Source of the DNA: Peteryoungia ipomoeae
Lineage (GTDB): Bacteria; Pseudomonadota; Alphaproteobacteria; Rhizobiales; Rhizobiaceae
Direction of reading: 5' to 3'
NCBI RefSeq assembly: GCF_004912165.1
Contig: NZ_STGV01000001.1
Coordinates: 620,001-684,000 of the forward strand
Length of the DNA stretch: 64,000 nucleotides
This document shows positions 29,526 to 37,501 of the stretch, piece by piece. Both the position numbers and the translations under genes were made by a program. The notes under the pieces were generated by a model that did no database searches, was not told the origin of the DNA, and saw only the letters and a program-made list of their open reading frames with translations. The number at the start of each line of letters is the position of its first letter. The stretch's first letter is position 1.

Positions 29526-32081
29526 ATGTGCATTCCAACCGCCACCTATCGCGTCCAGTTTCGCAACGGCATGACCTTCGATCGTCTGACGACGCATATT
29601 TCCTATCTGAAACAGCTCGGGATCAGCCATCTCTACGCATCCCCGATCTTCACGGCGACCGATGGATCCAGCCACGGATATGATGTCACCGATGCGAATG
29701 AAATCGATCCTGCAATTGGCGGACGGGCGGGCTTCGACCGCATGGTCGATGCGCTGAAGGCGGAAGGACTTGGGCTCATTCTCGACATCGTACCAAATCA
29801 CATGGCTGCCTCACTGGAGAACCGCTGGTGGTATGACGTGGTCGAAAATGGCCCGGCCAGCGCCTATTCCGGACATTTTGACATAGATTGGTCGCGTCGG
29901 TTGACGCTCCCGGTGCTCGACACGTCATTTGAAGCCGCTCTAGAGGGCAACGAGATTGGCGTCGGTCGCGATCCTTCAACGGGGAAGCCGAGCCTGACGT
30001 ACCGAGGCAGTTTTTTCCCGCTCGCCCCATACAGCTATGCTGGCCGGTCAGAAGAGATCATGAAGGCCGCCGATCGCGAGACGATTGCGGCCTTGCACGA
30101 TGAACAGGCTTATCAGCTCATTCCGTGGCGCGACGTTCCTCGAGCCCTTTCCTATCGCCGCTTCTTCGAGATTGCCGGCCTTGTCGGCGTGCGGGTTGAA
30201 GACAGACAGGTGTTTGACGACACGCATCGGCTGATCCTGGAGCTCGTGAGATCAGGCGCCGTTCAAGGATTAAGGATTGATCATGTCGACGGGCTGACCG
30301 ATCCCAAAGCCTATCTTGATCGCCTGCGCGCGGCCGTCGGACCTGACTGCTACCTGACGGTCGAAAAGATCCTGGGCGACGACGAGACACTGCCTGCCGA
30401 CTGGCCGGTATCCGGCACCACCGGCTACGAGTTCATCTCCGCCATCAGCGACGCCCTGGTCGATGGTGACAATGTCGGCAGGCTGCGGCAGCGCTACGAA
30501 GCCCTGACCGGCCATAGTGTGGATGGCAGCGCCGATGTCCACGCGGCCAAACGGCTTCTGCTTGAAAAGAATTTCGTCGGAGAATTGACGCGGTTGGGTG
30601 ACTTGGTTCTCGAGGCAGCCGAGATCGAGCGTTACGATATGGCTGAGCTCGAAAGATCCGCGCGAGCAGCCGTGACGGAGTTGCTCATCGCCTTTCCGCG
30701 CTATCGCACCTACGGAACGGAAACTGGACTGACTTCCGAGGATGCGGACCTGCTGGAGACGGCGAGGAGCACCATCCAGGTTGAAGACGGCTCGCCGATC
30801 TCGCAGGCGCTCGACGTTGGGCTTCGCCTGTTGAAGGGCAGCGTTTCGGTCGATGCGCGTCCAGTCGCGGCATCCTTCCGAACACGCTTCCAGCAATTGA
30901 CCGGCCCCTTGATGGCGAAGTCCGTCGAAGACACGGTCTTCTTCCGCGACAATGCTGTGCTGGCGCTCAACGAAGTCGGCTCGGAAGCGGCGCAGGCACA
31001 GTTTTCAATTGAGCGCTTTCACGAGAAGATGCGGATGCGGGCGCGCCACTGGCCACATGCGCTTTCGGCAACCAGCACGCATGATACGAAGCGTGGCGAA
31101 GACGCGCGTGCGCGGCTCTATGCGCTGACTGAGATGCCCGATGTCTGGGCGCAGGCGGTTGACCGTTGGCAATCGATGAACAGCGGCGCGCTGGCCAACG
31201 CTGAAAAATCGCGAGCACCTGAGCCGAATGTCGAGTGGATGCTCTACCAGGCCTTGGCTGGTGTCTGGCCGGTCGAGACGGGTGTCGCCGATGCTGCCTC
31301 CCTGAAAGCGCTCGAAGAACGGTTTATCCCCTATGTCGAAAAGGCGTTGCGCGAGGCGAAGTTGCGCACCAGCTGGCTCGAACCCGACGAGGACTATGAG
31401 GCGTCGGTTATCGCCTATGCCCGCCATCTACTGTCGCCGGACAATCGTCGTTTTCTCGAGGACTTCACCGAGACCATTGTCCCGTTGGCCCGCGCAGGAT
31501 TTGTCAACAGTCTCAGCCAGACGGTGATCAAGCTGATGGCGCCGGGGGTGCCGGATGTCTATCAGGGAAGCGAAGCGCTTGATCTGAGCCTGGTCGACCC
31601 CGACAATCGCCGGCTGCCGGATTTCGCCTCACTGGACTCTAATCTTGCAACCGCTGAAGTCACAAACTTGGATCTGTCTGATCCCGGCTCCTGGGCTCGC
31701 TTGAAGCAAGCGCTTGTCGCCCGGCTTCTCACCCTACGCCGGGACGACCCAGGCCTTTTTGCGACGGGAGCTTACACACCCCTTGCTGCATCCGGAGCGG
31801 CAGCGGACGCCGTGATCGCCTTTGCGAGGACCGACGGCGCGCGGGCTGTCATCATTGCCGGGCCACGACTAGTGGGACGCACTCTCAGACAGCAATCCAT
31901 AGTCGGCCTCCCAGAACTGCTTTCCGATGTCGAGATCAGCTTACCGACGCCCTTGGCTGACAGACGGTATAGAGACCTCTGGTCCGGCCGGTCTAGGTTC
32001 GTCGGCAACAGCATTCAAGCCATTGCCGAAGCCTCTCCCGTCCCGTTCTTGGTTCTTGTCAGCGATGAGCCTGCGGCGTGA
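29526..32081 (+). CDS. treY: Malto-oligosyltrehalose synthase
   Basis: Isomerises the reducing-end alpha-1,4 bond of malto-oligosaccharides to alpha,alpha-1,1, the first step of the TreY-TreZ trehalose route. The 851 residues show a GH13 barrel: LYASPIFTATDGSSHGYDVTD, DIVPNHMA, GLRIDHVDGL with the nucleophile Asp near 251, TVEKIL with the acid/base Glu near 280, and STHDTKRGEDAR near 516. The ATG at 29526 follows AAGG. Its partner treZ and glgX/treX are not in the window. It lies directly after tRNA-Ser. Confidence 0.94.
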   Translation: MCIPTATYRVQFRNGMTFDRLTTHISYLKQLGISHLYASPIFTATDGSSHGYDVTDANEIDPAIGGRAGFDRMVDALKAEGLGLILDIVPNHMAASLENRWWYDVVENGPASAYSGHFDIDWSRRLTLPVLDTSFEAALEGNEIGVGRDPSTGKPSLTYRGSFFPLAPYSYAGRSEEIMKAADRETIAALHDEQAYQLIPWRDVPRALSYRRFFEIAGLVGVRVEDRQVFDDTHRLILELVRSGAVQGLRIDHVDGLTDPKAYLDRLRAAVGPDCYLTVEKILGDDETLPADWPVSGTTGYEFISAISDALVDGDNVGRLRQRYEALTGHSVDGSADVHAAKRLLLEKNFVGELTRLGDLVLEAAEIERYDMAELERSARAAVTELLIAFPRYRTYGTETGLTSEDADLLETARSTIQVEDGSPISQALDVGLRLLKGSVSVDARPVAASFRTRFQQLTGPLMAKSVEDTVFFRDNAVLALNEVGSEAAQAQFSIERFHEKMRMRARHWPHALSATSTHDTKRGEDARARLYALTEMPDVWAQAVDRWQSMNSGALANAEKSRAPEPNVEWMLYQALAGVWPVETGVADAASLKALEERFIPYVEKALREAKLRTSWLEPDEDYEASVIAYARHLLSPDNRRFLEDFTETIVPLARAGFVNSLSQTVIKLMAPGVPDVYQGSEALDLSLVDPDNRRLPDFASLDSNLATAEVTNLDLSDPGSWARLKQALVARLLTLRRDDPGLFATGAYTPLAASGAAADAVIAFARTDGARAVIIAGPRLVGRTLRQQSIVGLPELLSDVEISLPTPLADRRYRDLWSGRSRFVGNSIQAIAEASPVPFLVLVSDEPAA

Positions 32082-32174
32082 CCGACCGCCGGCCACCTCG
32101 CTTAGAGAGGATCGAGCCCATAGACGTGGGTACTTCGCATTGTCATTGAGGCAGGCACGCAGTAAGACGCGGCG

Positions 32175-32525
32175 ATGACACGATGGTTCTTGAAGTTTTC
32201 GGCGTGGCTGGCGCTTGCTTTATGCCTGGCAGCCACAATCGTCCCTGTCGGCTTTCGACCTCAAGTCGCGATACCGCCTGATGCCGACAGGATTTTGGCT
32301 TTTATCGTCCTCGGTTTTCTTTTCGCCCTCGCCTACCCTTCGAAGAGTAAGCTGGTTGCACTGGTGCTGGTCGCAGCCGCCTTTGCCATAGAAGCTACGC
32401 AGTTTCTCCAGCCCTCTCGCCACCCACGGATCGATGATGCCGCGATCAAGGCAGTGGGGGCAGTGCTGGGCGTCGGCTTGGCTTGGTTCCTGGCACGGCT
32501 GCGGCAAACCTCGTCCCGCCCTTGA
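32175..32525 (+). CDS. VanZ-like small membrane protein
   Basis: A 116-residue protein with four hydrophobic segments (about 8-25, 37-53, 58-76, 90-107). The FIVLGFLFALAYP stretch and an ATQFLQPSRHPRIDDAAIKAVGAVLG segment are typical of VanZ/YjbL-like proteins. Function is unknown. It lies 93 bases after treY and could be cotranscribed with it. Confidence 0.72.
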   Translation: MTRWFLKFSAWLALALCLAATIVPVGFRPQVAIPPDADRILAFIVLGFLFALAYPSKSKLVALVLVAAAFAIEATQFLQPSRHPRIDDAAIKAVGAVLGVGLAWFLARLRQTSSRP

Positions 32526-32643
32526 CGCCCTTTACCAGGCCTCGGCTGGACGCGTGCCGGGTGCCTGGATTACCGAAGTTTCACTAGGGTTTTTCGCTAG
32601 AGGCTCTAGATAGATCGGGAGGTGCACTGGCTCAGGACGTGAA

Positions 32644-32657
32644 TTGACCTTGGTCAA
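32644..32657. promoter_or_regulatory. Crp/Fnr-type palindrome upstream of macA
   Basis: TTGACCTTGGTCAA: TTGAC and GTCAA half sites four bases apart, as in Crp/Fnr-family operators (FNR consensus TTGAT-N4-ATCAA). It ends 35 bases before the adaptor gene's ATG. The regulator is not known. Confidence 0.45.
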
Positions 32658-32692
32658 TGGGCTTTCGGCACGGATAAGCAATTGTCGACCAG

Positions 32693-34009
32693 ATGAAACA
32701 TGACACGGTGGATCAAGACGTGACGCATAGCGACAGCAGCAGCCCGCAAGGCATATCCTCTGAGGACGAGCTTCGCACTCTTTTGGCTCAGGCTGGTCGC
32801 AAACGTCCCCGCTGGAAGATGCGTCTGCTGGCGCTCATGCTTATCCTTGGCGGCGGATATCTCGCTTTTACCGTTTTGGGCCGGACTGAGAGTTATAGCT
32901 ACACCACGGCACCCGTAACAAAGGGCGACCTGTCCGTCCTGGTAACGGCCACAGGATCGGTCGAGCCGACGGTCCAGGTCGACGTCTCAAGCGAGCTGTC
33001 GGGCACCATTCGGGACGTGCTCGTTGATCACAATTCGACGGTCAAGAAGGGGGACGTTCTGGCGAGGCTCGATACGGACAAGCTTTCGGCCGAACTGAAG
33101 GCCAAGGGAGCGGCATTGTCTGCCGCCAGGGCCAATGTCGCCAAGGCCGAAGCGGACGAAAAGTCGGCCTCGGCAAGCCTTGAACGCCTGCGGGCATTGG
33201 TCAGCAGTCGGGTGTCTAGCAAGCAGGATCTCGAGTCTGCTGAATTCAGCTATCTGGCGACGCAAGCGGGCCGGGAGAGTGCACAGGCCGATGTGAGCTC
33301 GGCCGAGGCAGCGCTCGAGCTGGCAAAGTTGTCGCTGAGCAAGGCGACGATCCTCTCGCCCATCGACGGCATCGTTCTCACGCGCAGCGTCGATAGCGGA
33401 GCCACGGTCGCCGCCTCGCTCGAAGCGCCGACACTCTTCACGATTGCCGGTGACCTGCGCCAAATGGAGGTGCAGGTTTCGATCGATGAAGCAGATGTCG
33501 GTCAGGTTGCTGTCGGCCAGAGCGCGACCTTCACGGTGGACGCCTTTCCCGATCAGCGTTTTCCAGCGACGATCACGTCTATCCGCTACGCATCGGAAAC
33601 CGTGAACGATGTCGTGACGTACAAGGGCATTCTGTCCGTCCGCAATGACGAACTGCTGCTGCGCCAGGGCATGACGGCGACCGCCGACATCGTTGTGCAG
33701 GCCGTGCGGGGATCGCTACTCATTCCAAATGCTGCCCTTCGCTTCACGCCGCCAGACACGGCGAGTGCAGAGCAAACCTCCTCAGGTGGCGGTGGATTGT
33801 TCGGCATGTTCCGTCCGCCGCGTCGTTCGCCGGCAAGTACCCCGGAGCCCGCCGGGACCGGGCGAACGATCTGGCTTCTGAGAGACGGTGCACCTTTGGC
33901 AGTCAAGGTCGAGATTGGCGCAAGCGACGGCCAGAATACAGCTGTGGTCGGCGGTGATATCAAAGAGGGGGATGCCGTAATCGTCGATGCAACCCTGCGA
34001 AAGACCTAA
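32693..34009 (+). CDS. Efflux periplasmic adaptor (MacA/HlyD family)
   Basis: A 438-residue membrane-fusion protein linking an inner-membrane ABC transporter to an outer-membrane channel. It has a cytoplasmic N-terminus, one transmembrane helix (about 43-62, LLALMLILGGGYLAF), a biotinyl-lipoyl barrel half near 80-115, an alpha-helical coiled coil (about 118-215, alanine-rich) and the second lipoyl half (SPIDGIVLTR). A beta-barrel domain and a proline/serine-rich insert follow near 365-390. Followed at 10 bases by an ABC ATPase. Confidence 0.9.
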   Translation: MKHDTVDQDVTHSDSSSPQGISSEDELRTLLAQAGRKRPRWKMRLLALMLILGGGYLAFTVLGRTESYSYTTAPVTKGDLSVLVTATGSVEPTVQVDVSSELSGTIRDVLVDHNSTVKKGDVLARLDTDKLSAELKAKGAALSAARANVAKAEADEKSASASLERLRALVSSRVSSKQDLESAEFSYLATQAGRESAQADVSSAEAALELAKLSLSKATILSPIDGIVLTRSVDSGATVAASLEAPTLFTIAGDLRQMEVQVSIDEADVGQVAVGQSATFTVDAFPDQRFPATITSIRYASETVNDVVTYKGILSVRNDELLLRQGMTATADIVVQAVRGSLLIPNAALRFTPPDTASAEQTSSGGGGLFGMFRPPRRSPASTPEPAGTGRTIWLLRDGAPLAVKVEIGASDGQNTAVVGGDIKEGDAVIVDATLRKT

Positions 34010-34019
34010 GGGAGCGACG

Positions 34020-34736
34020 ATGAGCCGTCAGCCACTGATCGCGTTCCGGCAGGTGTCCCGCGTCTATGGATTGGGCGAGGCTCGCATTCGTGCCCTTGAT
34101 GGTGTCGACCTCACGATCGGCACCTCGGAATTCGTCGCGATCATGGGGCCCTCCGGATCCGGCAAATCGACGGCCATGAACATTCTCGGCTGCCTGGACG
34201 TGCCGACATCCGGTCAGTATTTCTTCGACGGCATAGACACGCATGGATTTGATCGGGCGCAATACACGCTGCTTCGTCGCCATATGCTCGGTTTCGTCTT
34301 TCAAGGCTTCAACCTCTTGGCGCGGACATCGGCGGTTGAAAATGTCGAGTTGCCGCTGATCTATCGTGGGGTGGATCCTCGCGAAAGGCGGATCAGAGCT
34401 TTGAGGGCGCTTGGCCAGGTCGGGCTTGGCGGGCGCGAAGGTCATACGACCCAGGAGCTTTCAGGTGGGCAGCAGCAACGTGTCGCCATCGCGCGGGCGA
34501 TCGTGACAAGTCCAGCCGTACTGCTTGCCGATGAACCGACAGGCAATCTGGACACGAAGACAAGCCGGGAGATCATGGAGCTCATCACAGCGCTGAACCG
34601 CGACAACGGCATCACCGTCATCATGGTAACCCATGAGGATGATATCGCGGCTTACGCAAAGCGGACGCTGCGCTTTGTTGACGGGCGCATCCAGTCTGAC
34701 AGCCGGGATGCGGAGGCTGCAGCGCATGTTCCTTGA
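34020..34736 (+). CDS. ABC transporter ATPase (MacB/LolD type)
   Basis: A 238-residue ATPase for a MacB-like export or mechanotransmission system. Walker A is GPSGSGKST near 42-50, the signature is LSGGQQQRVAIARA, Walker B is VLLADEPTGNLD, and the H-loop is VTHE. The start at 34020 (MSRQPLIAFRQVSRVYG) follows GGGAGCG; upstream codons lie in the adaptor gene. It overlaps the permease gene by 11 bases, so the MacB function is split over two genes. Confidence 0.92.
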   Translation: MSRQPLIAFRQVSRVYGLGEARIRALDGVDLTIGTSEFVAIMGPSGSGKSTAMNILGCLDVPTSGQYFFDGIDTHGFDRAQYTLLRRHMLGFVFQGFNLLARTSAVENVELPLIYRGVDPRERRIRALRALGQVGLGGREGHTTQELSGGQQQRVAIARAIVTSPAVLLADEPTGNLDTKTSREIMELITALNRDNGITVIMVTHEDDIAAYAKRTLRFVDGRIQSDSRDAEAAAHVP

Positions 34737-35931
34737 GACCATCAAGCTCGCACTGCGCGCAATCAGGCGCAATCTTCTGCGCTCTTTCCTGACCGTGCTT
34801 GGCGTCGTCATCGGTGTCGCGGCTGTGATTGCCATGGTGACCATCGGCAATGGCACAACCGCGCAGGTGACGGCCGAGATCTCCAAGCTCGGAACCAATC
34901 TCCTGTTTGTCCGCCCCGGCCAGTTTGGACCAGGACGCGCGTCCACCGATGCGAAGCGGTTTACGATCCGCGATATCGAGGCTGTTCGCGCGCAAATAGG
35001 CGGACTGAGGGCCGTGGCTGGCGTCAACCAGTCTGTCCAGACCGTGGTGTTCGGCGGCGAGAGCCGGCAAGTCAGCATCATCGGCAGCGGTGCAGATTAT
35101 CTGGTCGCTCAAGACTGGCCTTTGCAAAGCGGTCGCAACTTTCTTCCGTCGGAAGAGCGAGGCGGACAGTCGGTCTGCCTGATTGGCGAAACCGTTCGCA
35201 GCCGGCTGTTTGGCTCGACACCACCGCTCGATCAAAGCATTCGCGTTGGCAGCGTCCCATGCACGGTGATCGGCGTGCTGGCCCGCAAGGGCCAGAGCGG
35301 CATGGGCAGCGACCAGGATGATGTAGTGATGATGCCGATGAAGGTGTTTCAACGCCGGATCGGCGGCTCCAACGATGTTTCCAGCATGATGGTATCAGCC
35401 GAAAATGGCGTATCGACTGCCAAAGTTCAGGCCGATATCGAACGGCTCTTGCGCGAGCGCCGCAAGATCGTCGCGGGACGCGATGACGATTTTACGGTCA
35501 ATGACATGGCCCAGATGGCAGCAACATTGACCGGCACGACCACACTCATGACTGGTCTTCTCGGCGCCGTGGCCGCCGTTTCCCTGCTTGTCGGCGGAAT
35601 CGGCATCATGAACATCATGCTGGTCTCGGTGACAGAACGCACCCGCGAGATTGGCATCCGTCTGGCAATTGGCGCCGTTGAGGGCCAGGTGCTGATGCAG
35701 TTCCTGGTCGAAGCGGTAACACTGTCAATTTTCGGCGGACTTGTCGGGATCGCACTTGGTCTTGCCATCGCCTATGGCGCAGTCAGCCTGATGCAGGTGC
35801 CGTTTGTCGTCAGCCCGACCATCGTCCTCTTTGCCTTTGCCTTCTCTGCAGCCATCGGCATGGTCTTTGGCTATTTTCCAGCGCGACGGGCGGCGCAGAT
35901 GAACCCGATCGATGCTCTCAGACACGAATAG
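34726..35931 (+). CDS. ABC transporter permease (MacB/FtsX type)
   Basis: A 401-residue inner-membrane protein: an N-terminal amphipathic/transmembrane segment (about 18-42, LRSFLTVLGVVIGVAAVIAM), a periplasmic MacB core domain (about 50-250) and three C-terminal helices with NIMLVSVTERTREIGIRLAIGA, the conserved FtsX-family motif. The start is the ATG at 34726 (MFLETIKLALRAIRRN). Third gene of the adaptor-ATPase-permease operon; probably exports a peptide, lipid or antibiotic. Confidence 0.91.
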   Translation: MFLETIKLALRAIRRNLLRSFLTVLGVVIGVAAVIAMVTIGNGTTAQVTAEISKLGTNLLFVRPGQFGPGRASTDAKRFTIRDIEAVRAQIGGLRAVAGVNQSVQTVVFGGESRQVSIIGSGADYLVAQDWPLQSGRNFLPSEERGGQSVCLIGETVRSRLFGSTPPLDQSIRVGSVPCTVIGVLARKGQSGMGSDQDDVVMMPMKVFQRRIGGSNDVSSMMVSAENGVSTAKVQADIERLLRERRKIVAGRDDDFTVNDMAQMAATLTGTTTLMTGLLGAVAAVSLLVGGIGIMNIMLVSVTERTREIGIRLAIGAVEGQVLMQFLVEAVTLSIFGGLVGIALGLAIAYGAVSLMQVPFVVSPTIVLFAFAFSAAIGMVFGYFPARRAAQMNPIDALRHE

Positions 35932-35947
35932 GTTTGCCCAACAAAAG

Positions 35948-35969
35948 ACGCCCGGCAGACACCGGGCGT
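35948..35969. terminator. Bidirectional terminator between the MacB-type permease gene and fpr
   Basis: ACGCCCGG and CCGGGCGT arms around a six-base loop, in the 62-base gap between convergent genes. On the minus strand the stem is followed by a CTTTTG run, so it best fits termination of fpr. Confidence 0.75.
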
Positions 35970-35993
35970 TCAAGGGGTAGATTTGCGGGTAGA

Positions 35994-36806
35994 TCAGCCG
36001 ACGAAAGCGCGCTCGATGACGAATTCGGCCGGCTTGTTGTTGGCGCCTTCGGTAAGCCCCGCCTTTTCCAAGAGTTCCTTTGTGTCTTTCAGCATCGCAG
36101 TCGAGCCGCAGATCATGCCACGATCGATCGCCGGATCGAGTGGCGGCACGCCGAGATCGGTAAATAGCTTGCCATTCTCGATCAAAGTCGTGATGCGTCC
36201 CTTGAAGGGATAGTCTTCACGGGTCACCGTCGCATAGTGCTTAAGCTTGTCACCGACCACCTCAGCGAGGAATTCGTGGTTCTTGATCTCGTCCACGAGA
36301 TCGAAGCCGTATTTCAGTTCGGCAACATCGCGGCAGGTGTGGGTGAGGATGACTTCCTCGAACTTCTCATAGGTTTCCGGATCGCGGATCAGACTTGCGA
36401 AAGGTGCGATGCCGGTGCCGGTCGAGAACATGTAAAGGCGCCTGCCCGGCGTCAGCGCGTCGAGCACAAGCGTGCCGGTCGGCTTCTTGCGCATCAGCAC
36501 CCTGTCACCCGGCTGGATGCGTTGCAGATGCTGGGTCAGCGGGCCGTTCGGCACCTTGATCGAGAAGAATTCGAGTTCCTCGTCCCAGGAAGGGCTCGCA
36601 ATCGAATAGGCGCGGTAGATCGGCTTGCCCTCGACCATCAGGCCGATCATCGCGAATTCGCCCGAGCGGAAACGGAAACCGGCGGGGCGGGTCATGCGAA
36701 AACGGAAGAGATGATCGGTGTAATGCGTGACGCTCAGCACCGTCTCGGCATAGACGCCCTCGGGCACGATCAGTTGGGCATTGTCGGTCTTCACGGGAGC
36801 ATTCAT
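35994..36806 (-). CDS. fpr: Ferredoxin/flavodoxin-NADP+ reductase
   Basis: Flavoenzyme that moves electrons between NADPH and ferredoxin or flavodoxin. The 270 residues show an FAD domain with RAYSIASPSW (RxYS) and GPLTQHLQ, then an NADP domain with STGTGIAPFASLIRDPET and CGSTAMLKD. The C-terminal end FVIERAFVG is typical of the bacterial class. The neighbouring sulfite reductase cluster ends 170 bases upstream, so this enzyme may supply its electrons through ferredoxin. A Crp/Fnr-like palindrome lies at 36929-36942. Confidence 0.95.
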   Translation of the reverse strand: MNAPVKTDNAQLIVPEGVYAETVLSVTHYTDHLFRFRMTRPAGFRFRSGEFAMIGLMVEGKPIYRAYSIASPSWDEELEFFSIKVPNGPLTQHLQRIQPGDRVLMRKKPTGTLVLDALTPGRRLYMFSTGTGIAPFASLIRDPETYEKFEEVILTHTCRDVAELKYGFDLVDEIKNHEFLAEVVGDKLKHYATVTREDYPFKGRITTLIENGKLFTDLGVPPLDPAIDRGMICGSTAMLKDTKELLEKAGLTEGANNKPAEFVIERAFVG

Positions 36807-36928
36807 AGGCTGTCGGTCCTATCGTTCGGTCGATTGGGAAGAGCCTATAATCCAGACCGTCCCATTCCACAATTCAGCCGGCGTGCTATTTCGCAGCTGA
36901 GATATTCAAGAAAGCAAAGGCGGCAACC

Positions 36929-36942
36929 TTGACCGAGGTCAA
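36929..36942. promoter_or_regulatory. Crp/Fnr-type palindrome upstream of fpr
   Basis: TTGACCGAGGTCAA: six-base arms TTGACC/GGTCAA around GA. It lies in the gap between the DUF934 gene stop (36976) and the fpr start (36806), about 130 bases from the fpr ATG. It resembles the sites at 32644 and 46608. Regulator unknown. Confidence 0.45.
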
Positions 36943-36975
36943 CTCGCCGCCATCACATAGCGATTTATCGATGTC

Positions 36976-37488
36976 TCAGGCGCCAGTGGTGCCAAGGCGG
37001 CGCCAGCTGAAACCACCAACAGCCTCAGAATCCCGGGCTGCCGGCTGGTAACGCTGGGCAACGCCCGTGAGACAGTTTTCCGCCAGCCGCCGCTGGGCGA
37101 CCGGATTGGTGACAGCGAAACTGTCGAAGCCGGTGCGCAGCATCAGCGGCACCTGGTCGATCAACACGTCACCAACCGCACGCAGTTCGCCGGTATAACT
37201 CAGTCGCTCACGCAGCAGCGTGGCATGGCTGAAGCCGCGGCCATCGTTGAAGGCGGGGAAGGCCACGGCGATGAGCGCGATGCGGTCGAGATGGGGCGTA
37301 AGCTTCGTCACGTCATCAGCCGGCGCGATCAGGACGCCAAGGCCGACGTCGTTGGTCTCACCCACAGCTTCTAGGAAAGCGTCGAGCGGCAAAAGGGCCT
37401 TTTCGCCCTCGCCCGCCTTGCGCTCTTCCGTTTCCGTCACCCAGATGTCGCCCTCGACGAAACCGGTTTCTTTCCAGATCTTGGTCAT
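36976..37488 (-). CDS. DUF934 domain-containing protein (sulfite-reduction cluster)
   Basis: A 170-residue protein of the DUF934 family, typically found next to ferredoxin-type sulfite reductase genes. It has GVLIAPADDV, FPAFNDGRGFS, LRERLSYTGELRAVGDVLIDQVP and RTGFDSFAV, which are the family core. The role is not established; an accessory function in sulfite reduction is inferred from context. The start at 37488 lies 13 bases after the cysI stop. Confidence 0.88.
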   Translation of the reverse strand: MTKIWKETGFVEGDIWVTETEERKAGEGEKALLPLDAFLEAVGETNDVGLGVLIAPADDVTKLTPHLDRIALIAVAFPAFNDGRGFSHATLLRERLSYTGELRAVGDVLIDQVPLMLRTGFDSFAVTNPVAQRRLAENCLTGVAQRYQPAARDSEAVGGFSWRRLGTTGA

Positions 37489-37501
37489 TACGTTTCCAGT
37501 C

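Noticed and set aside
29158-35993. Integrated island using tRNA-Ser as attachment site
   Set aside because: No repeat of the tRNA 3' end was found near 35930-36000 and there is no integrase, so only a weak suggestion remains.
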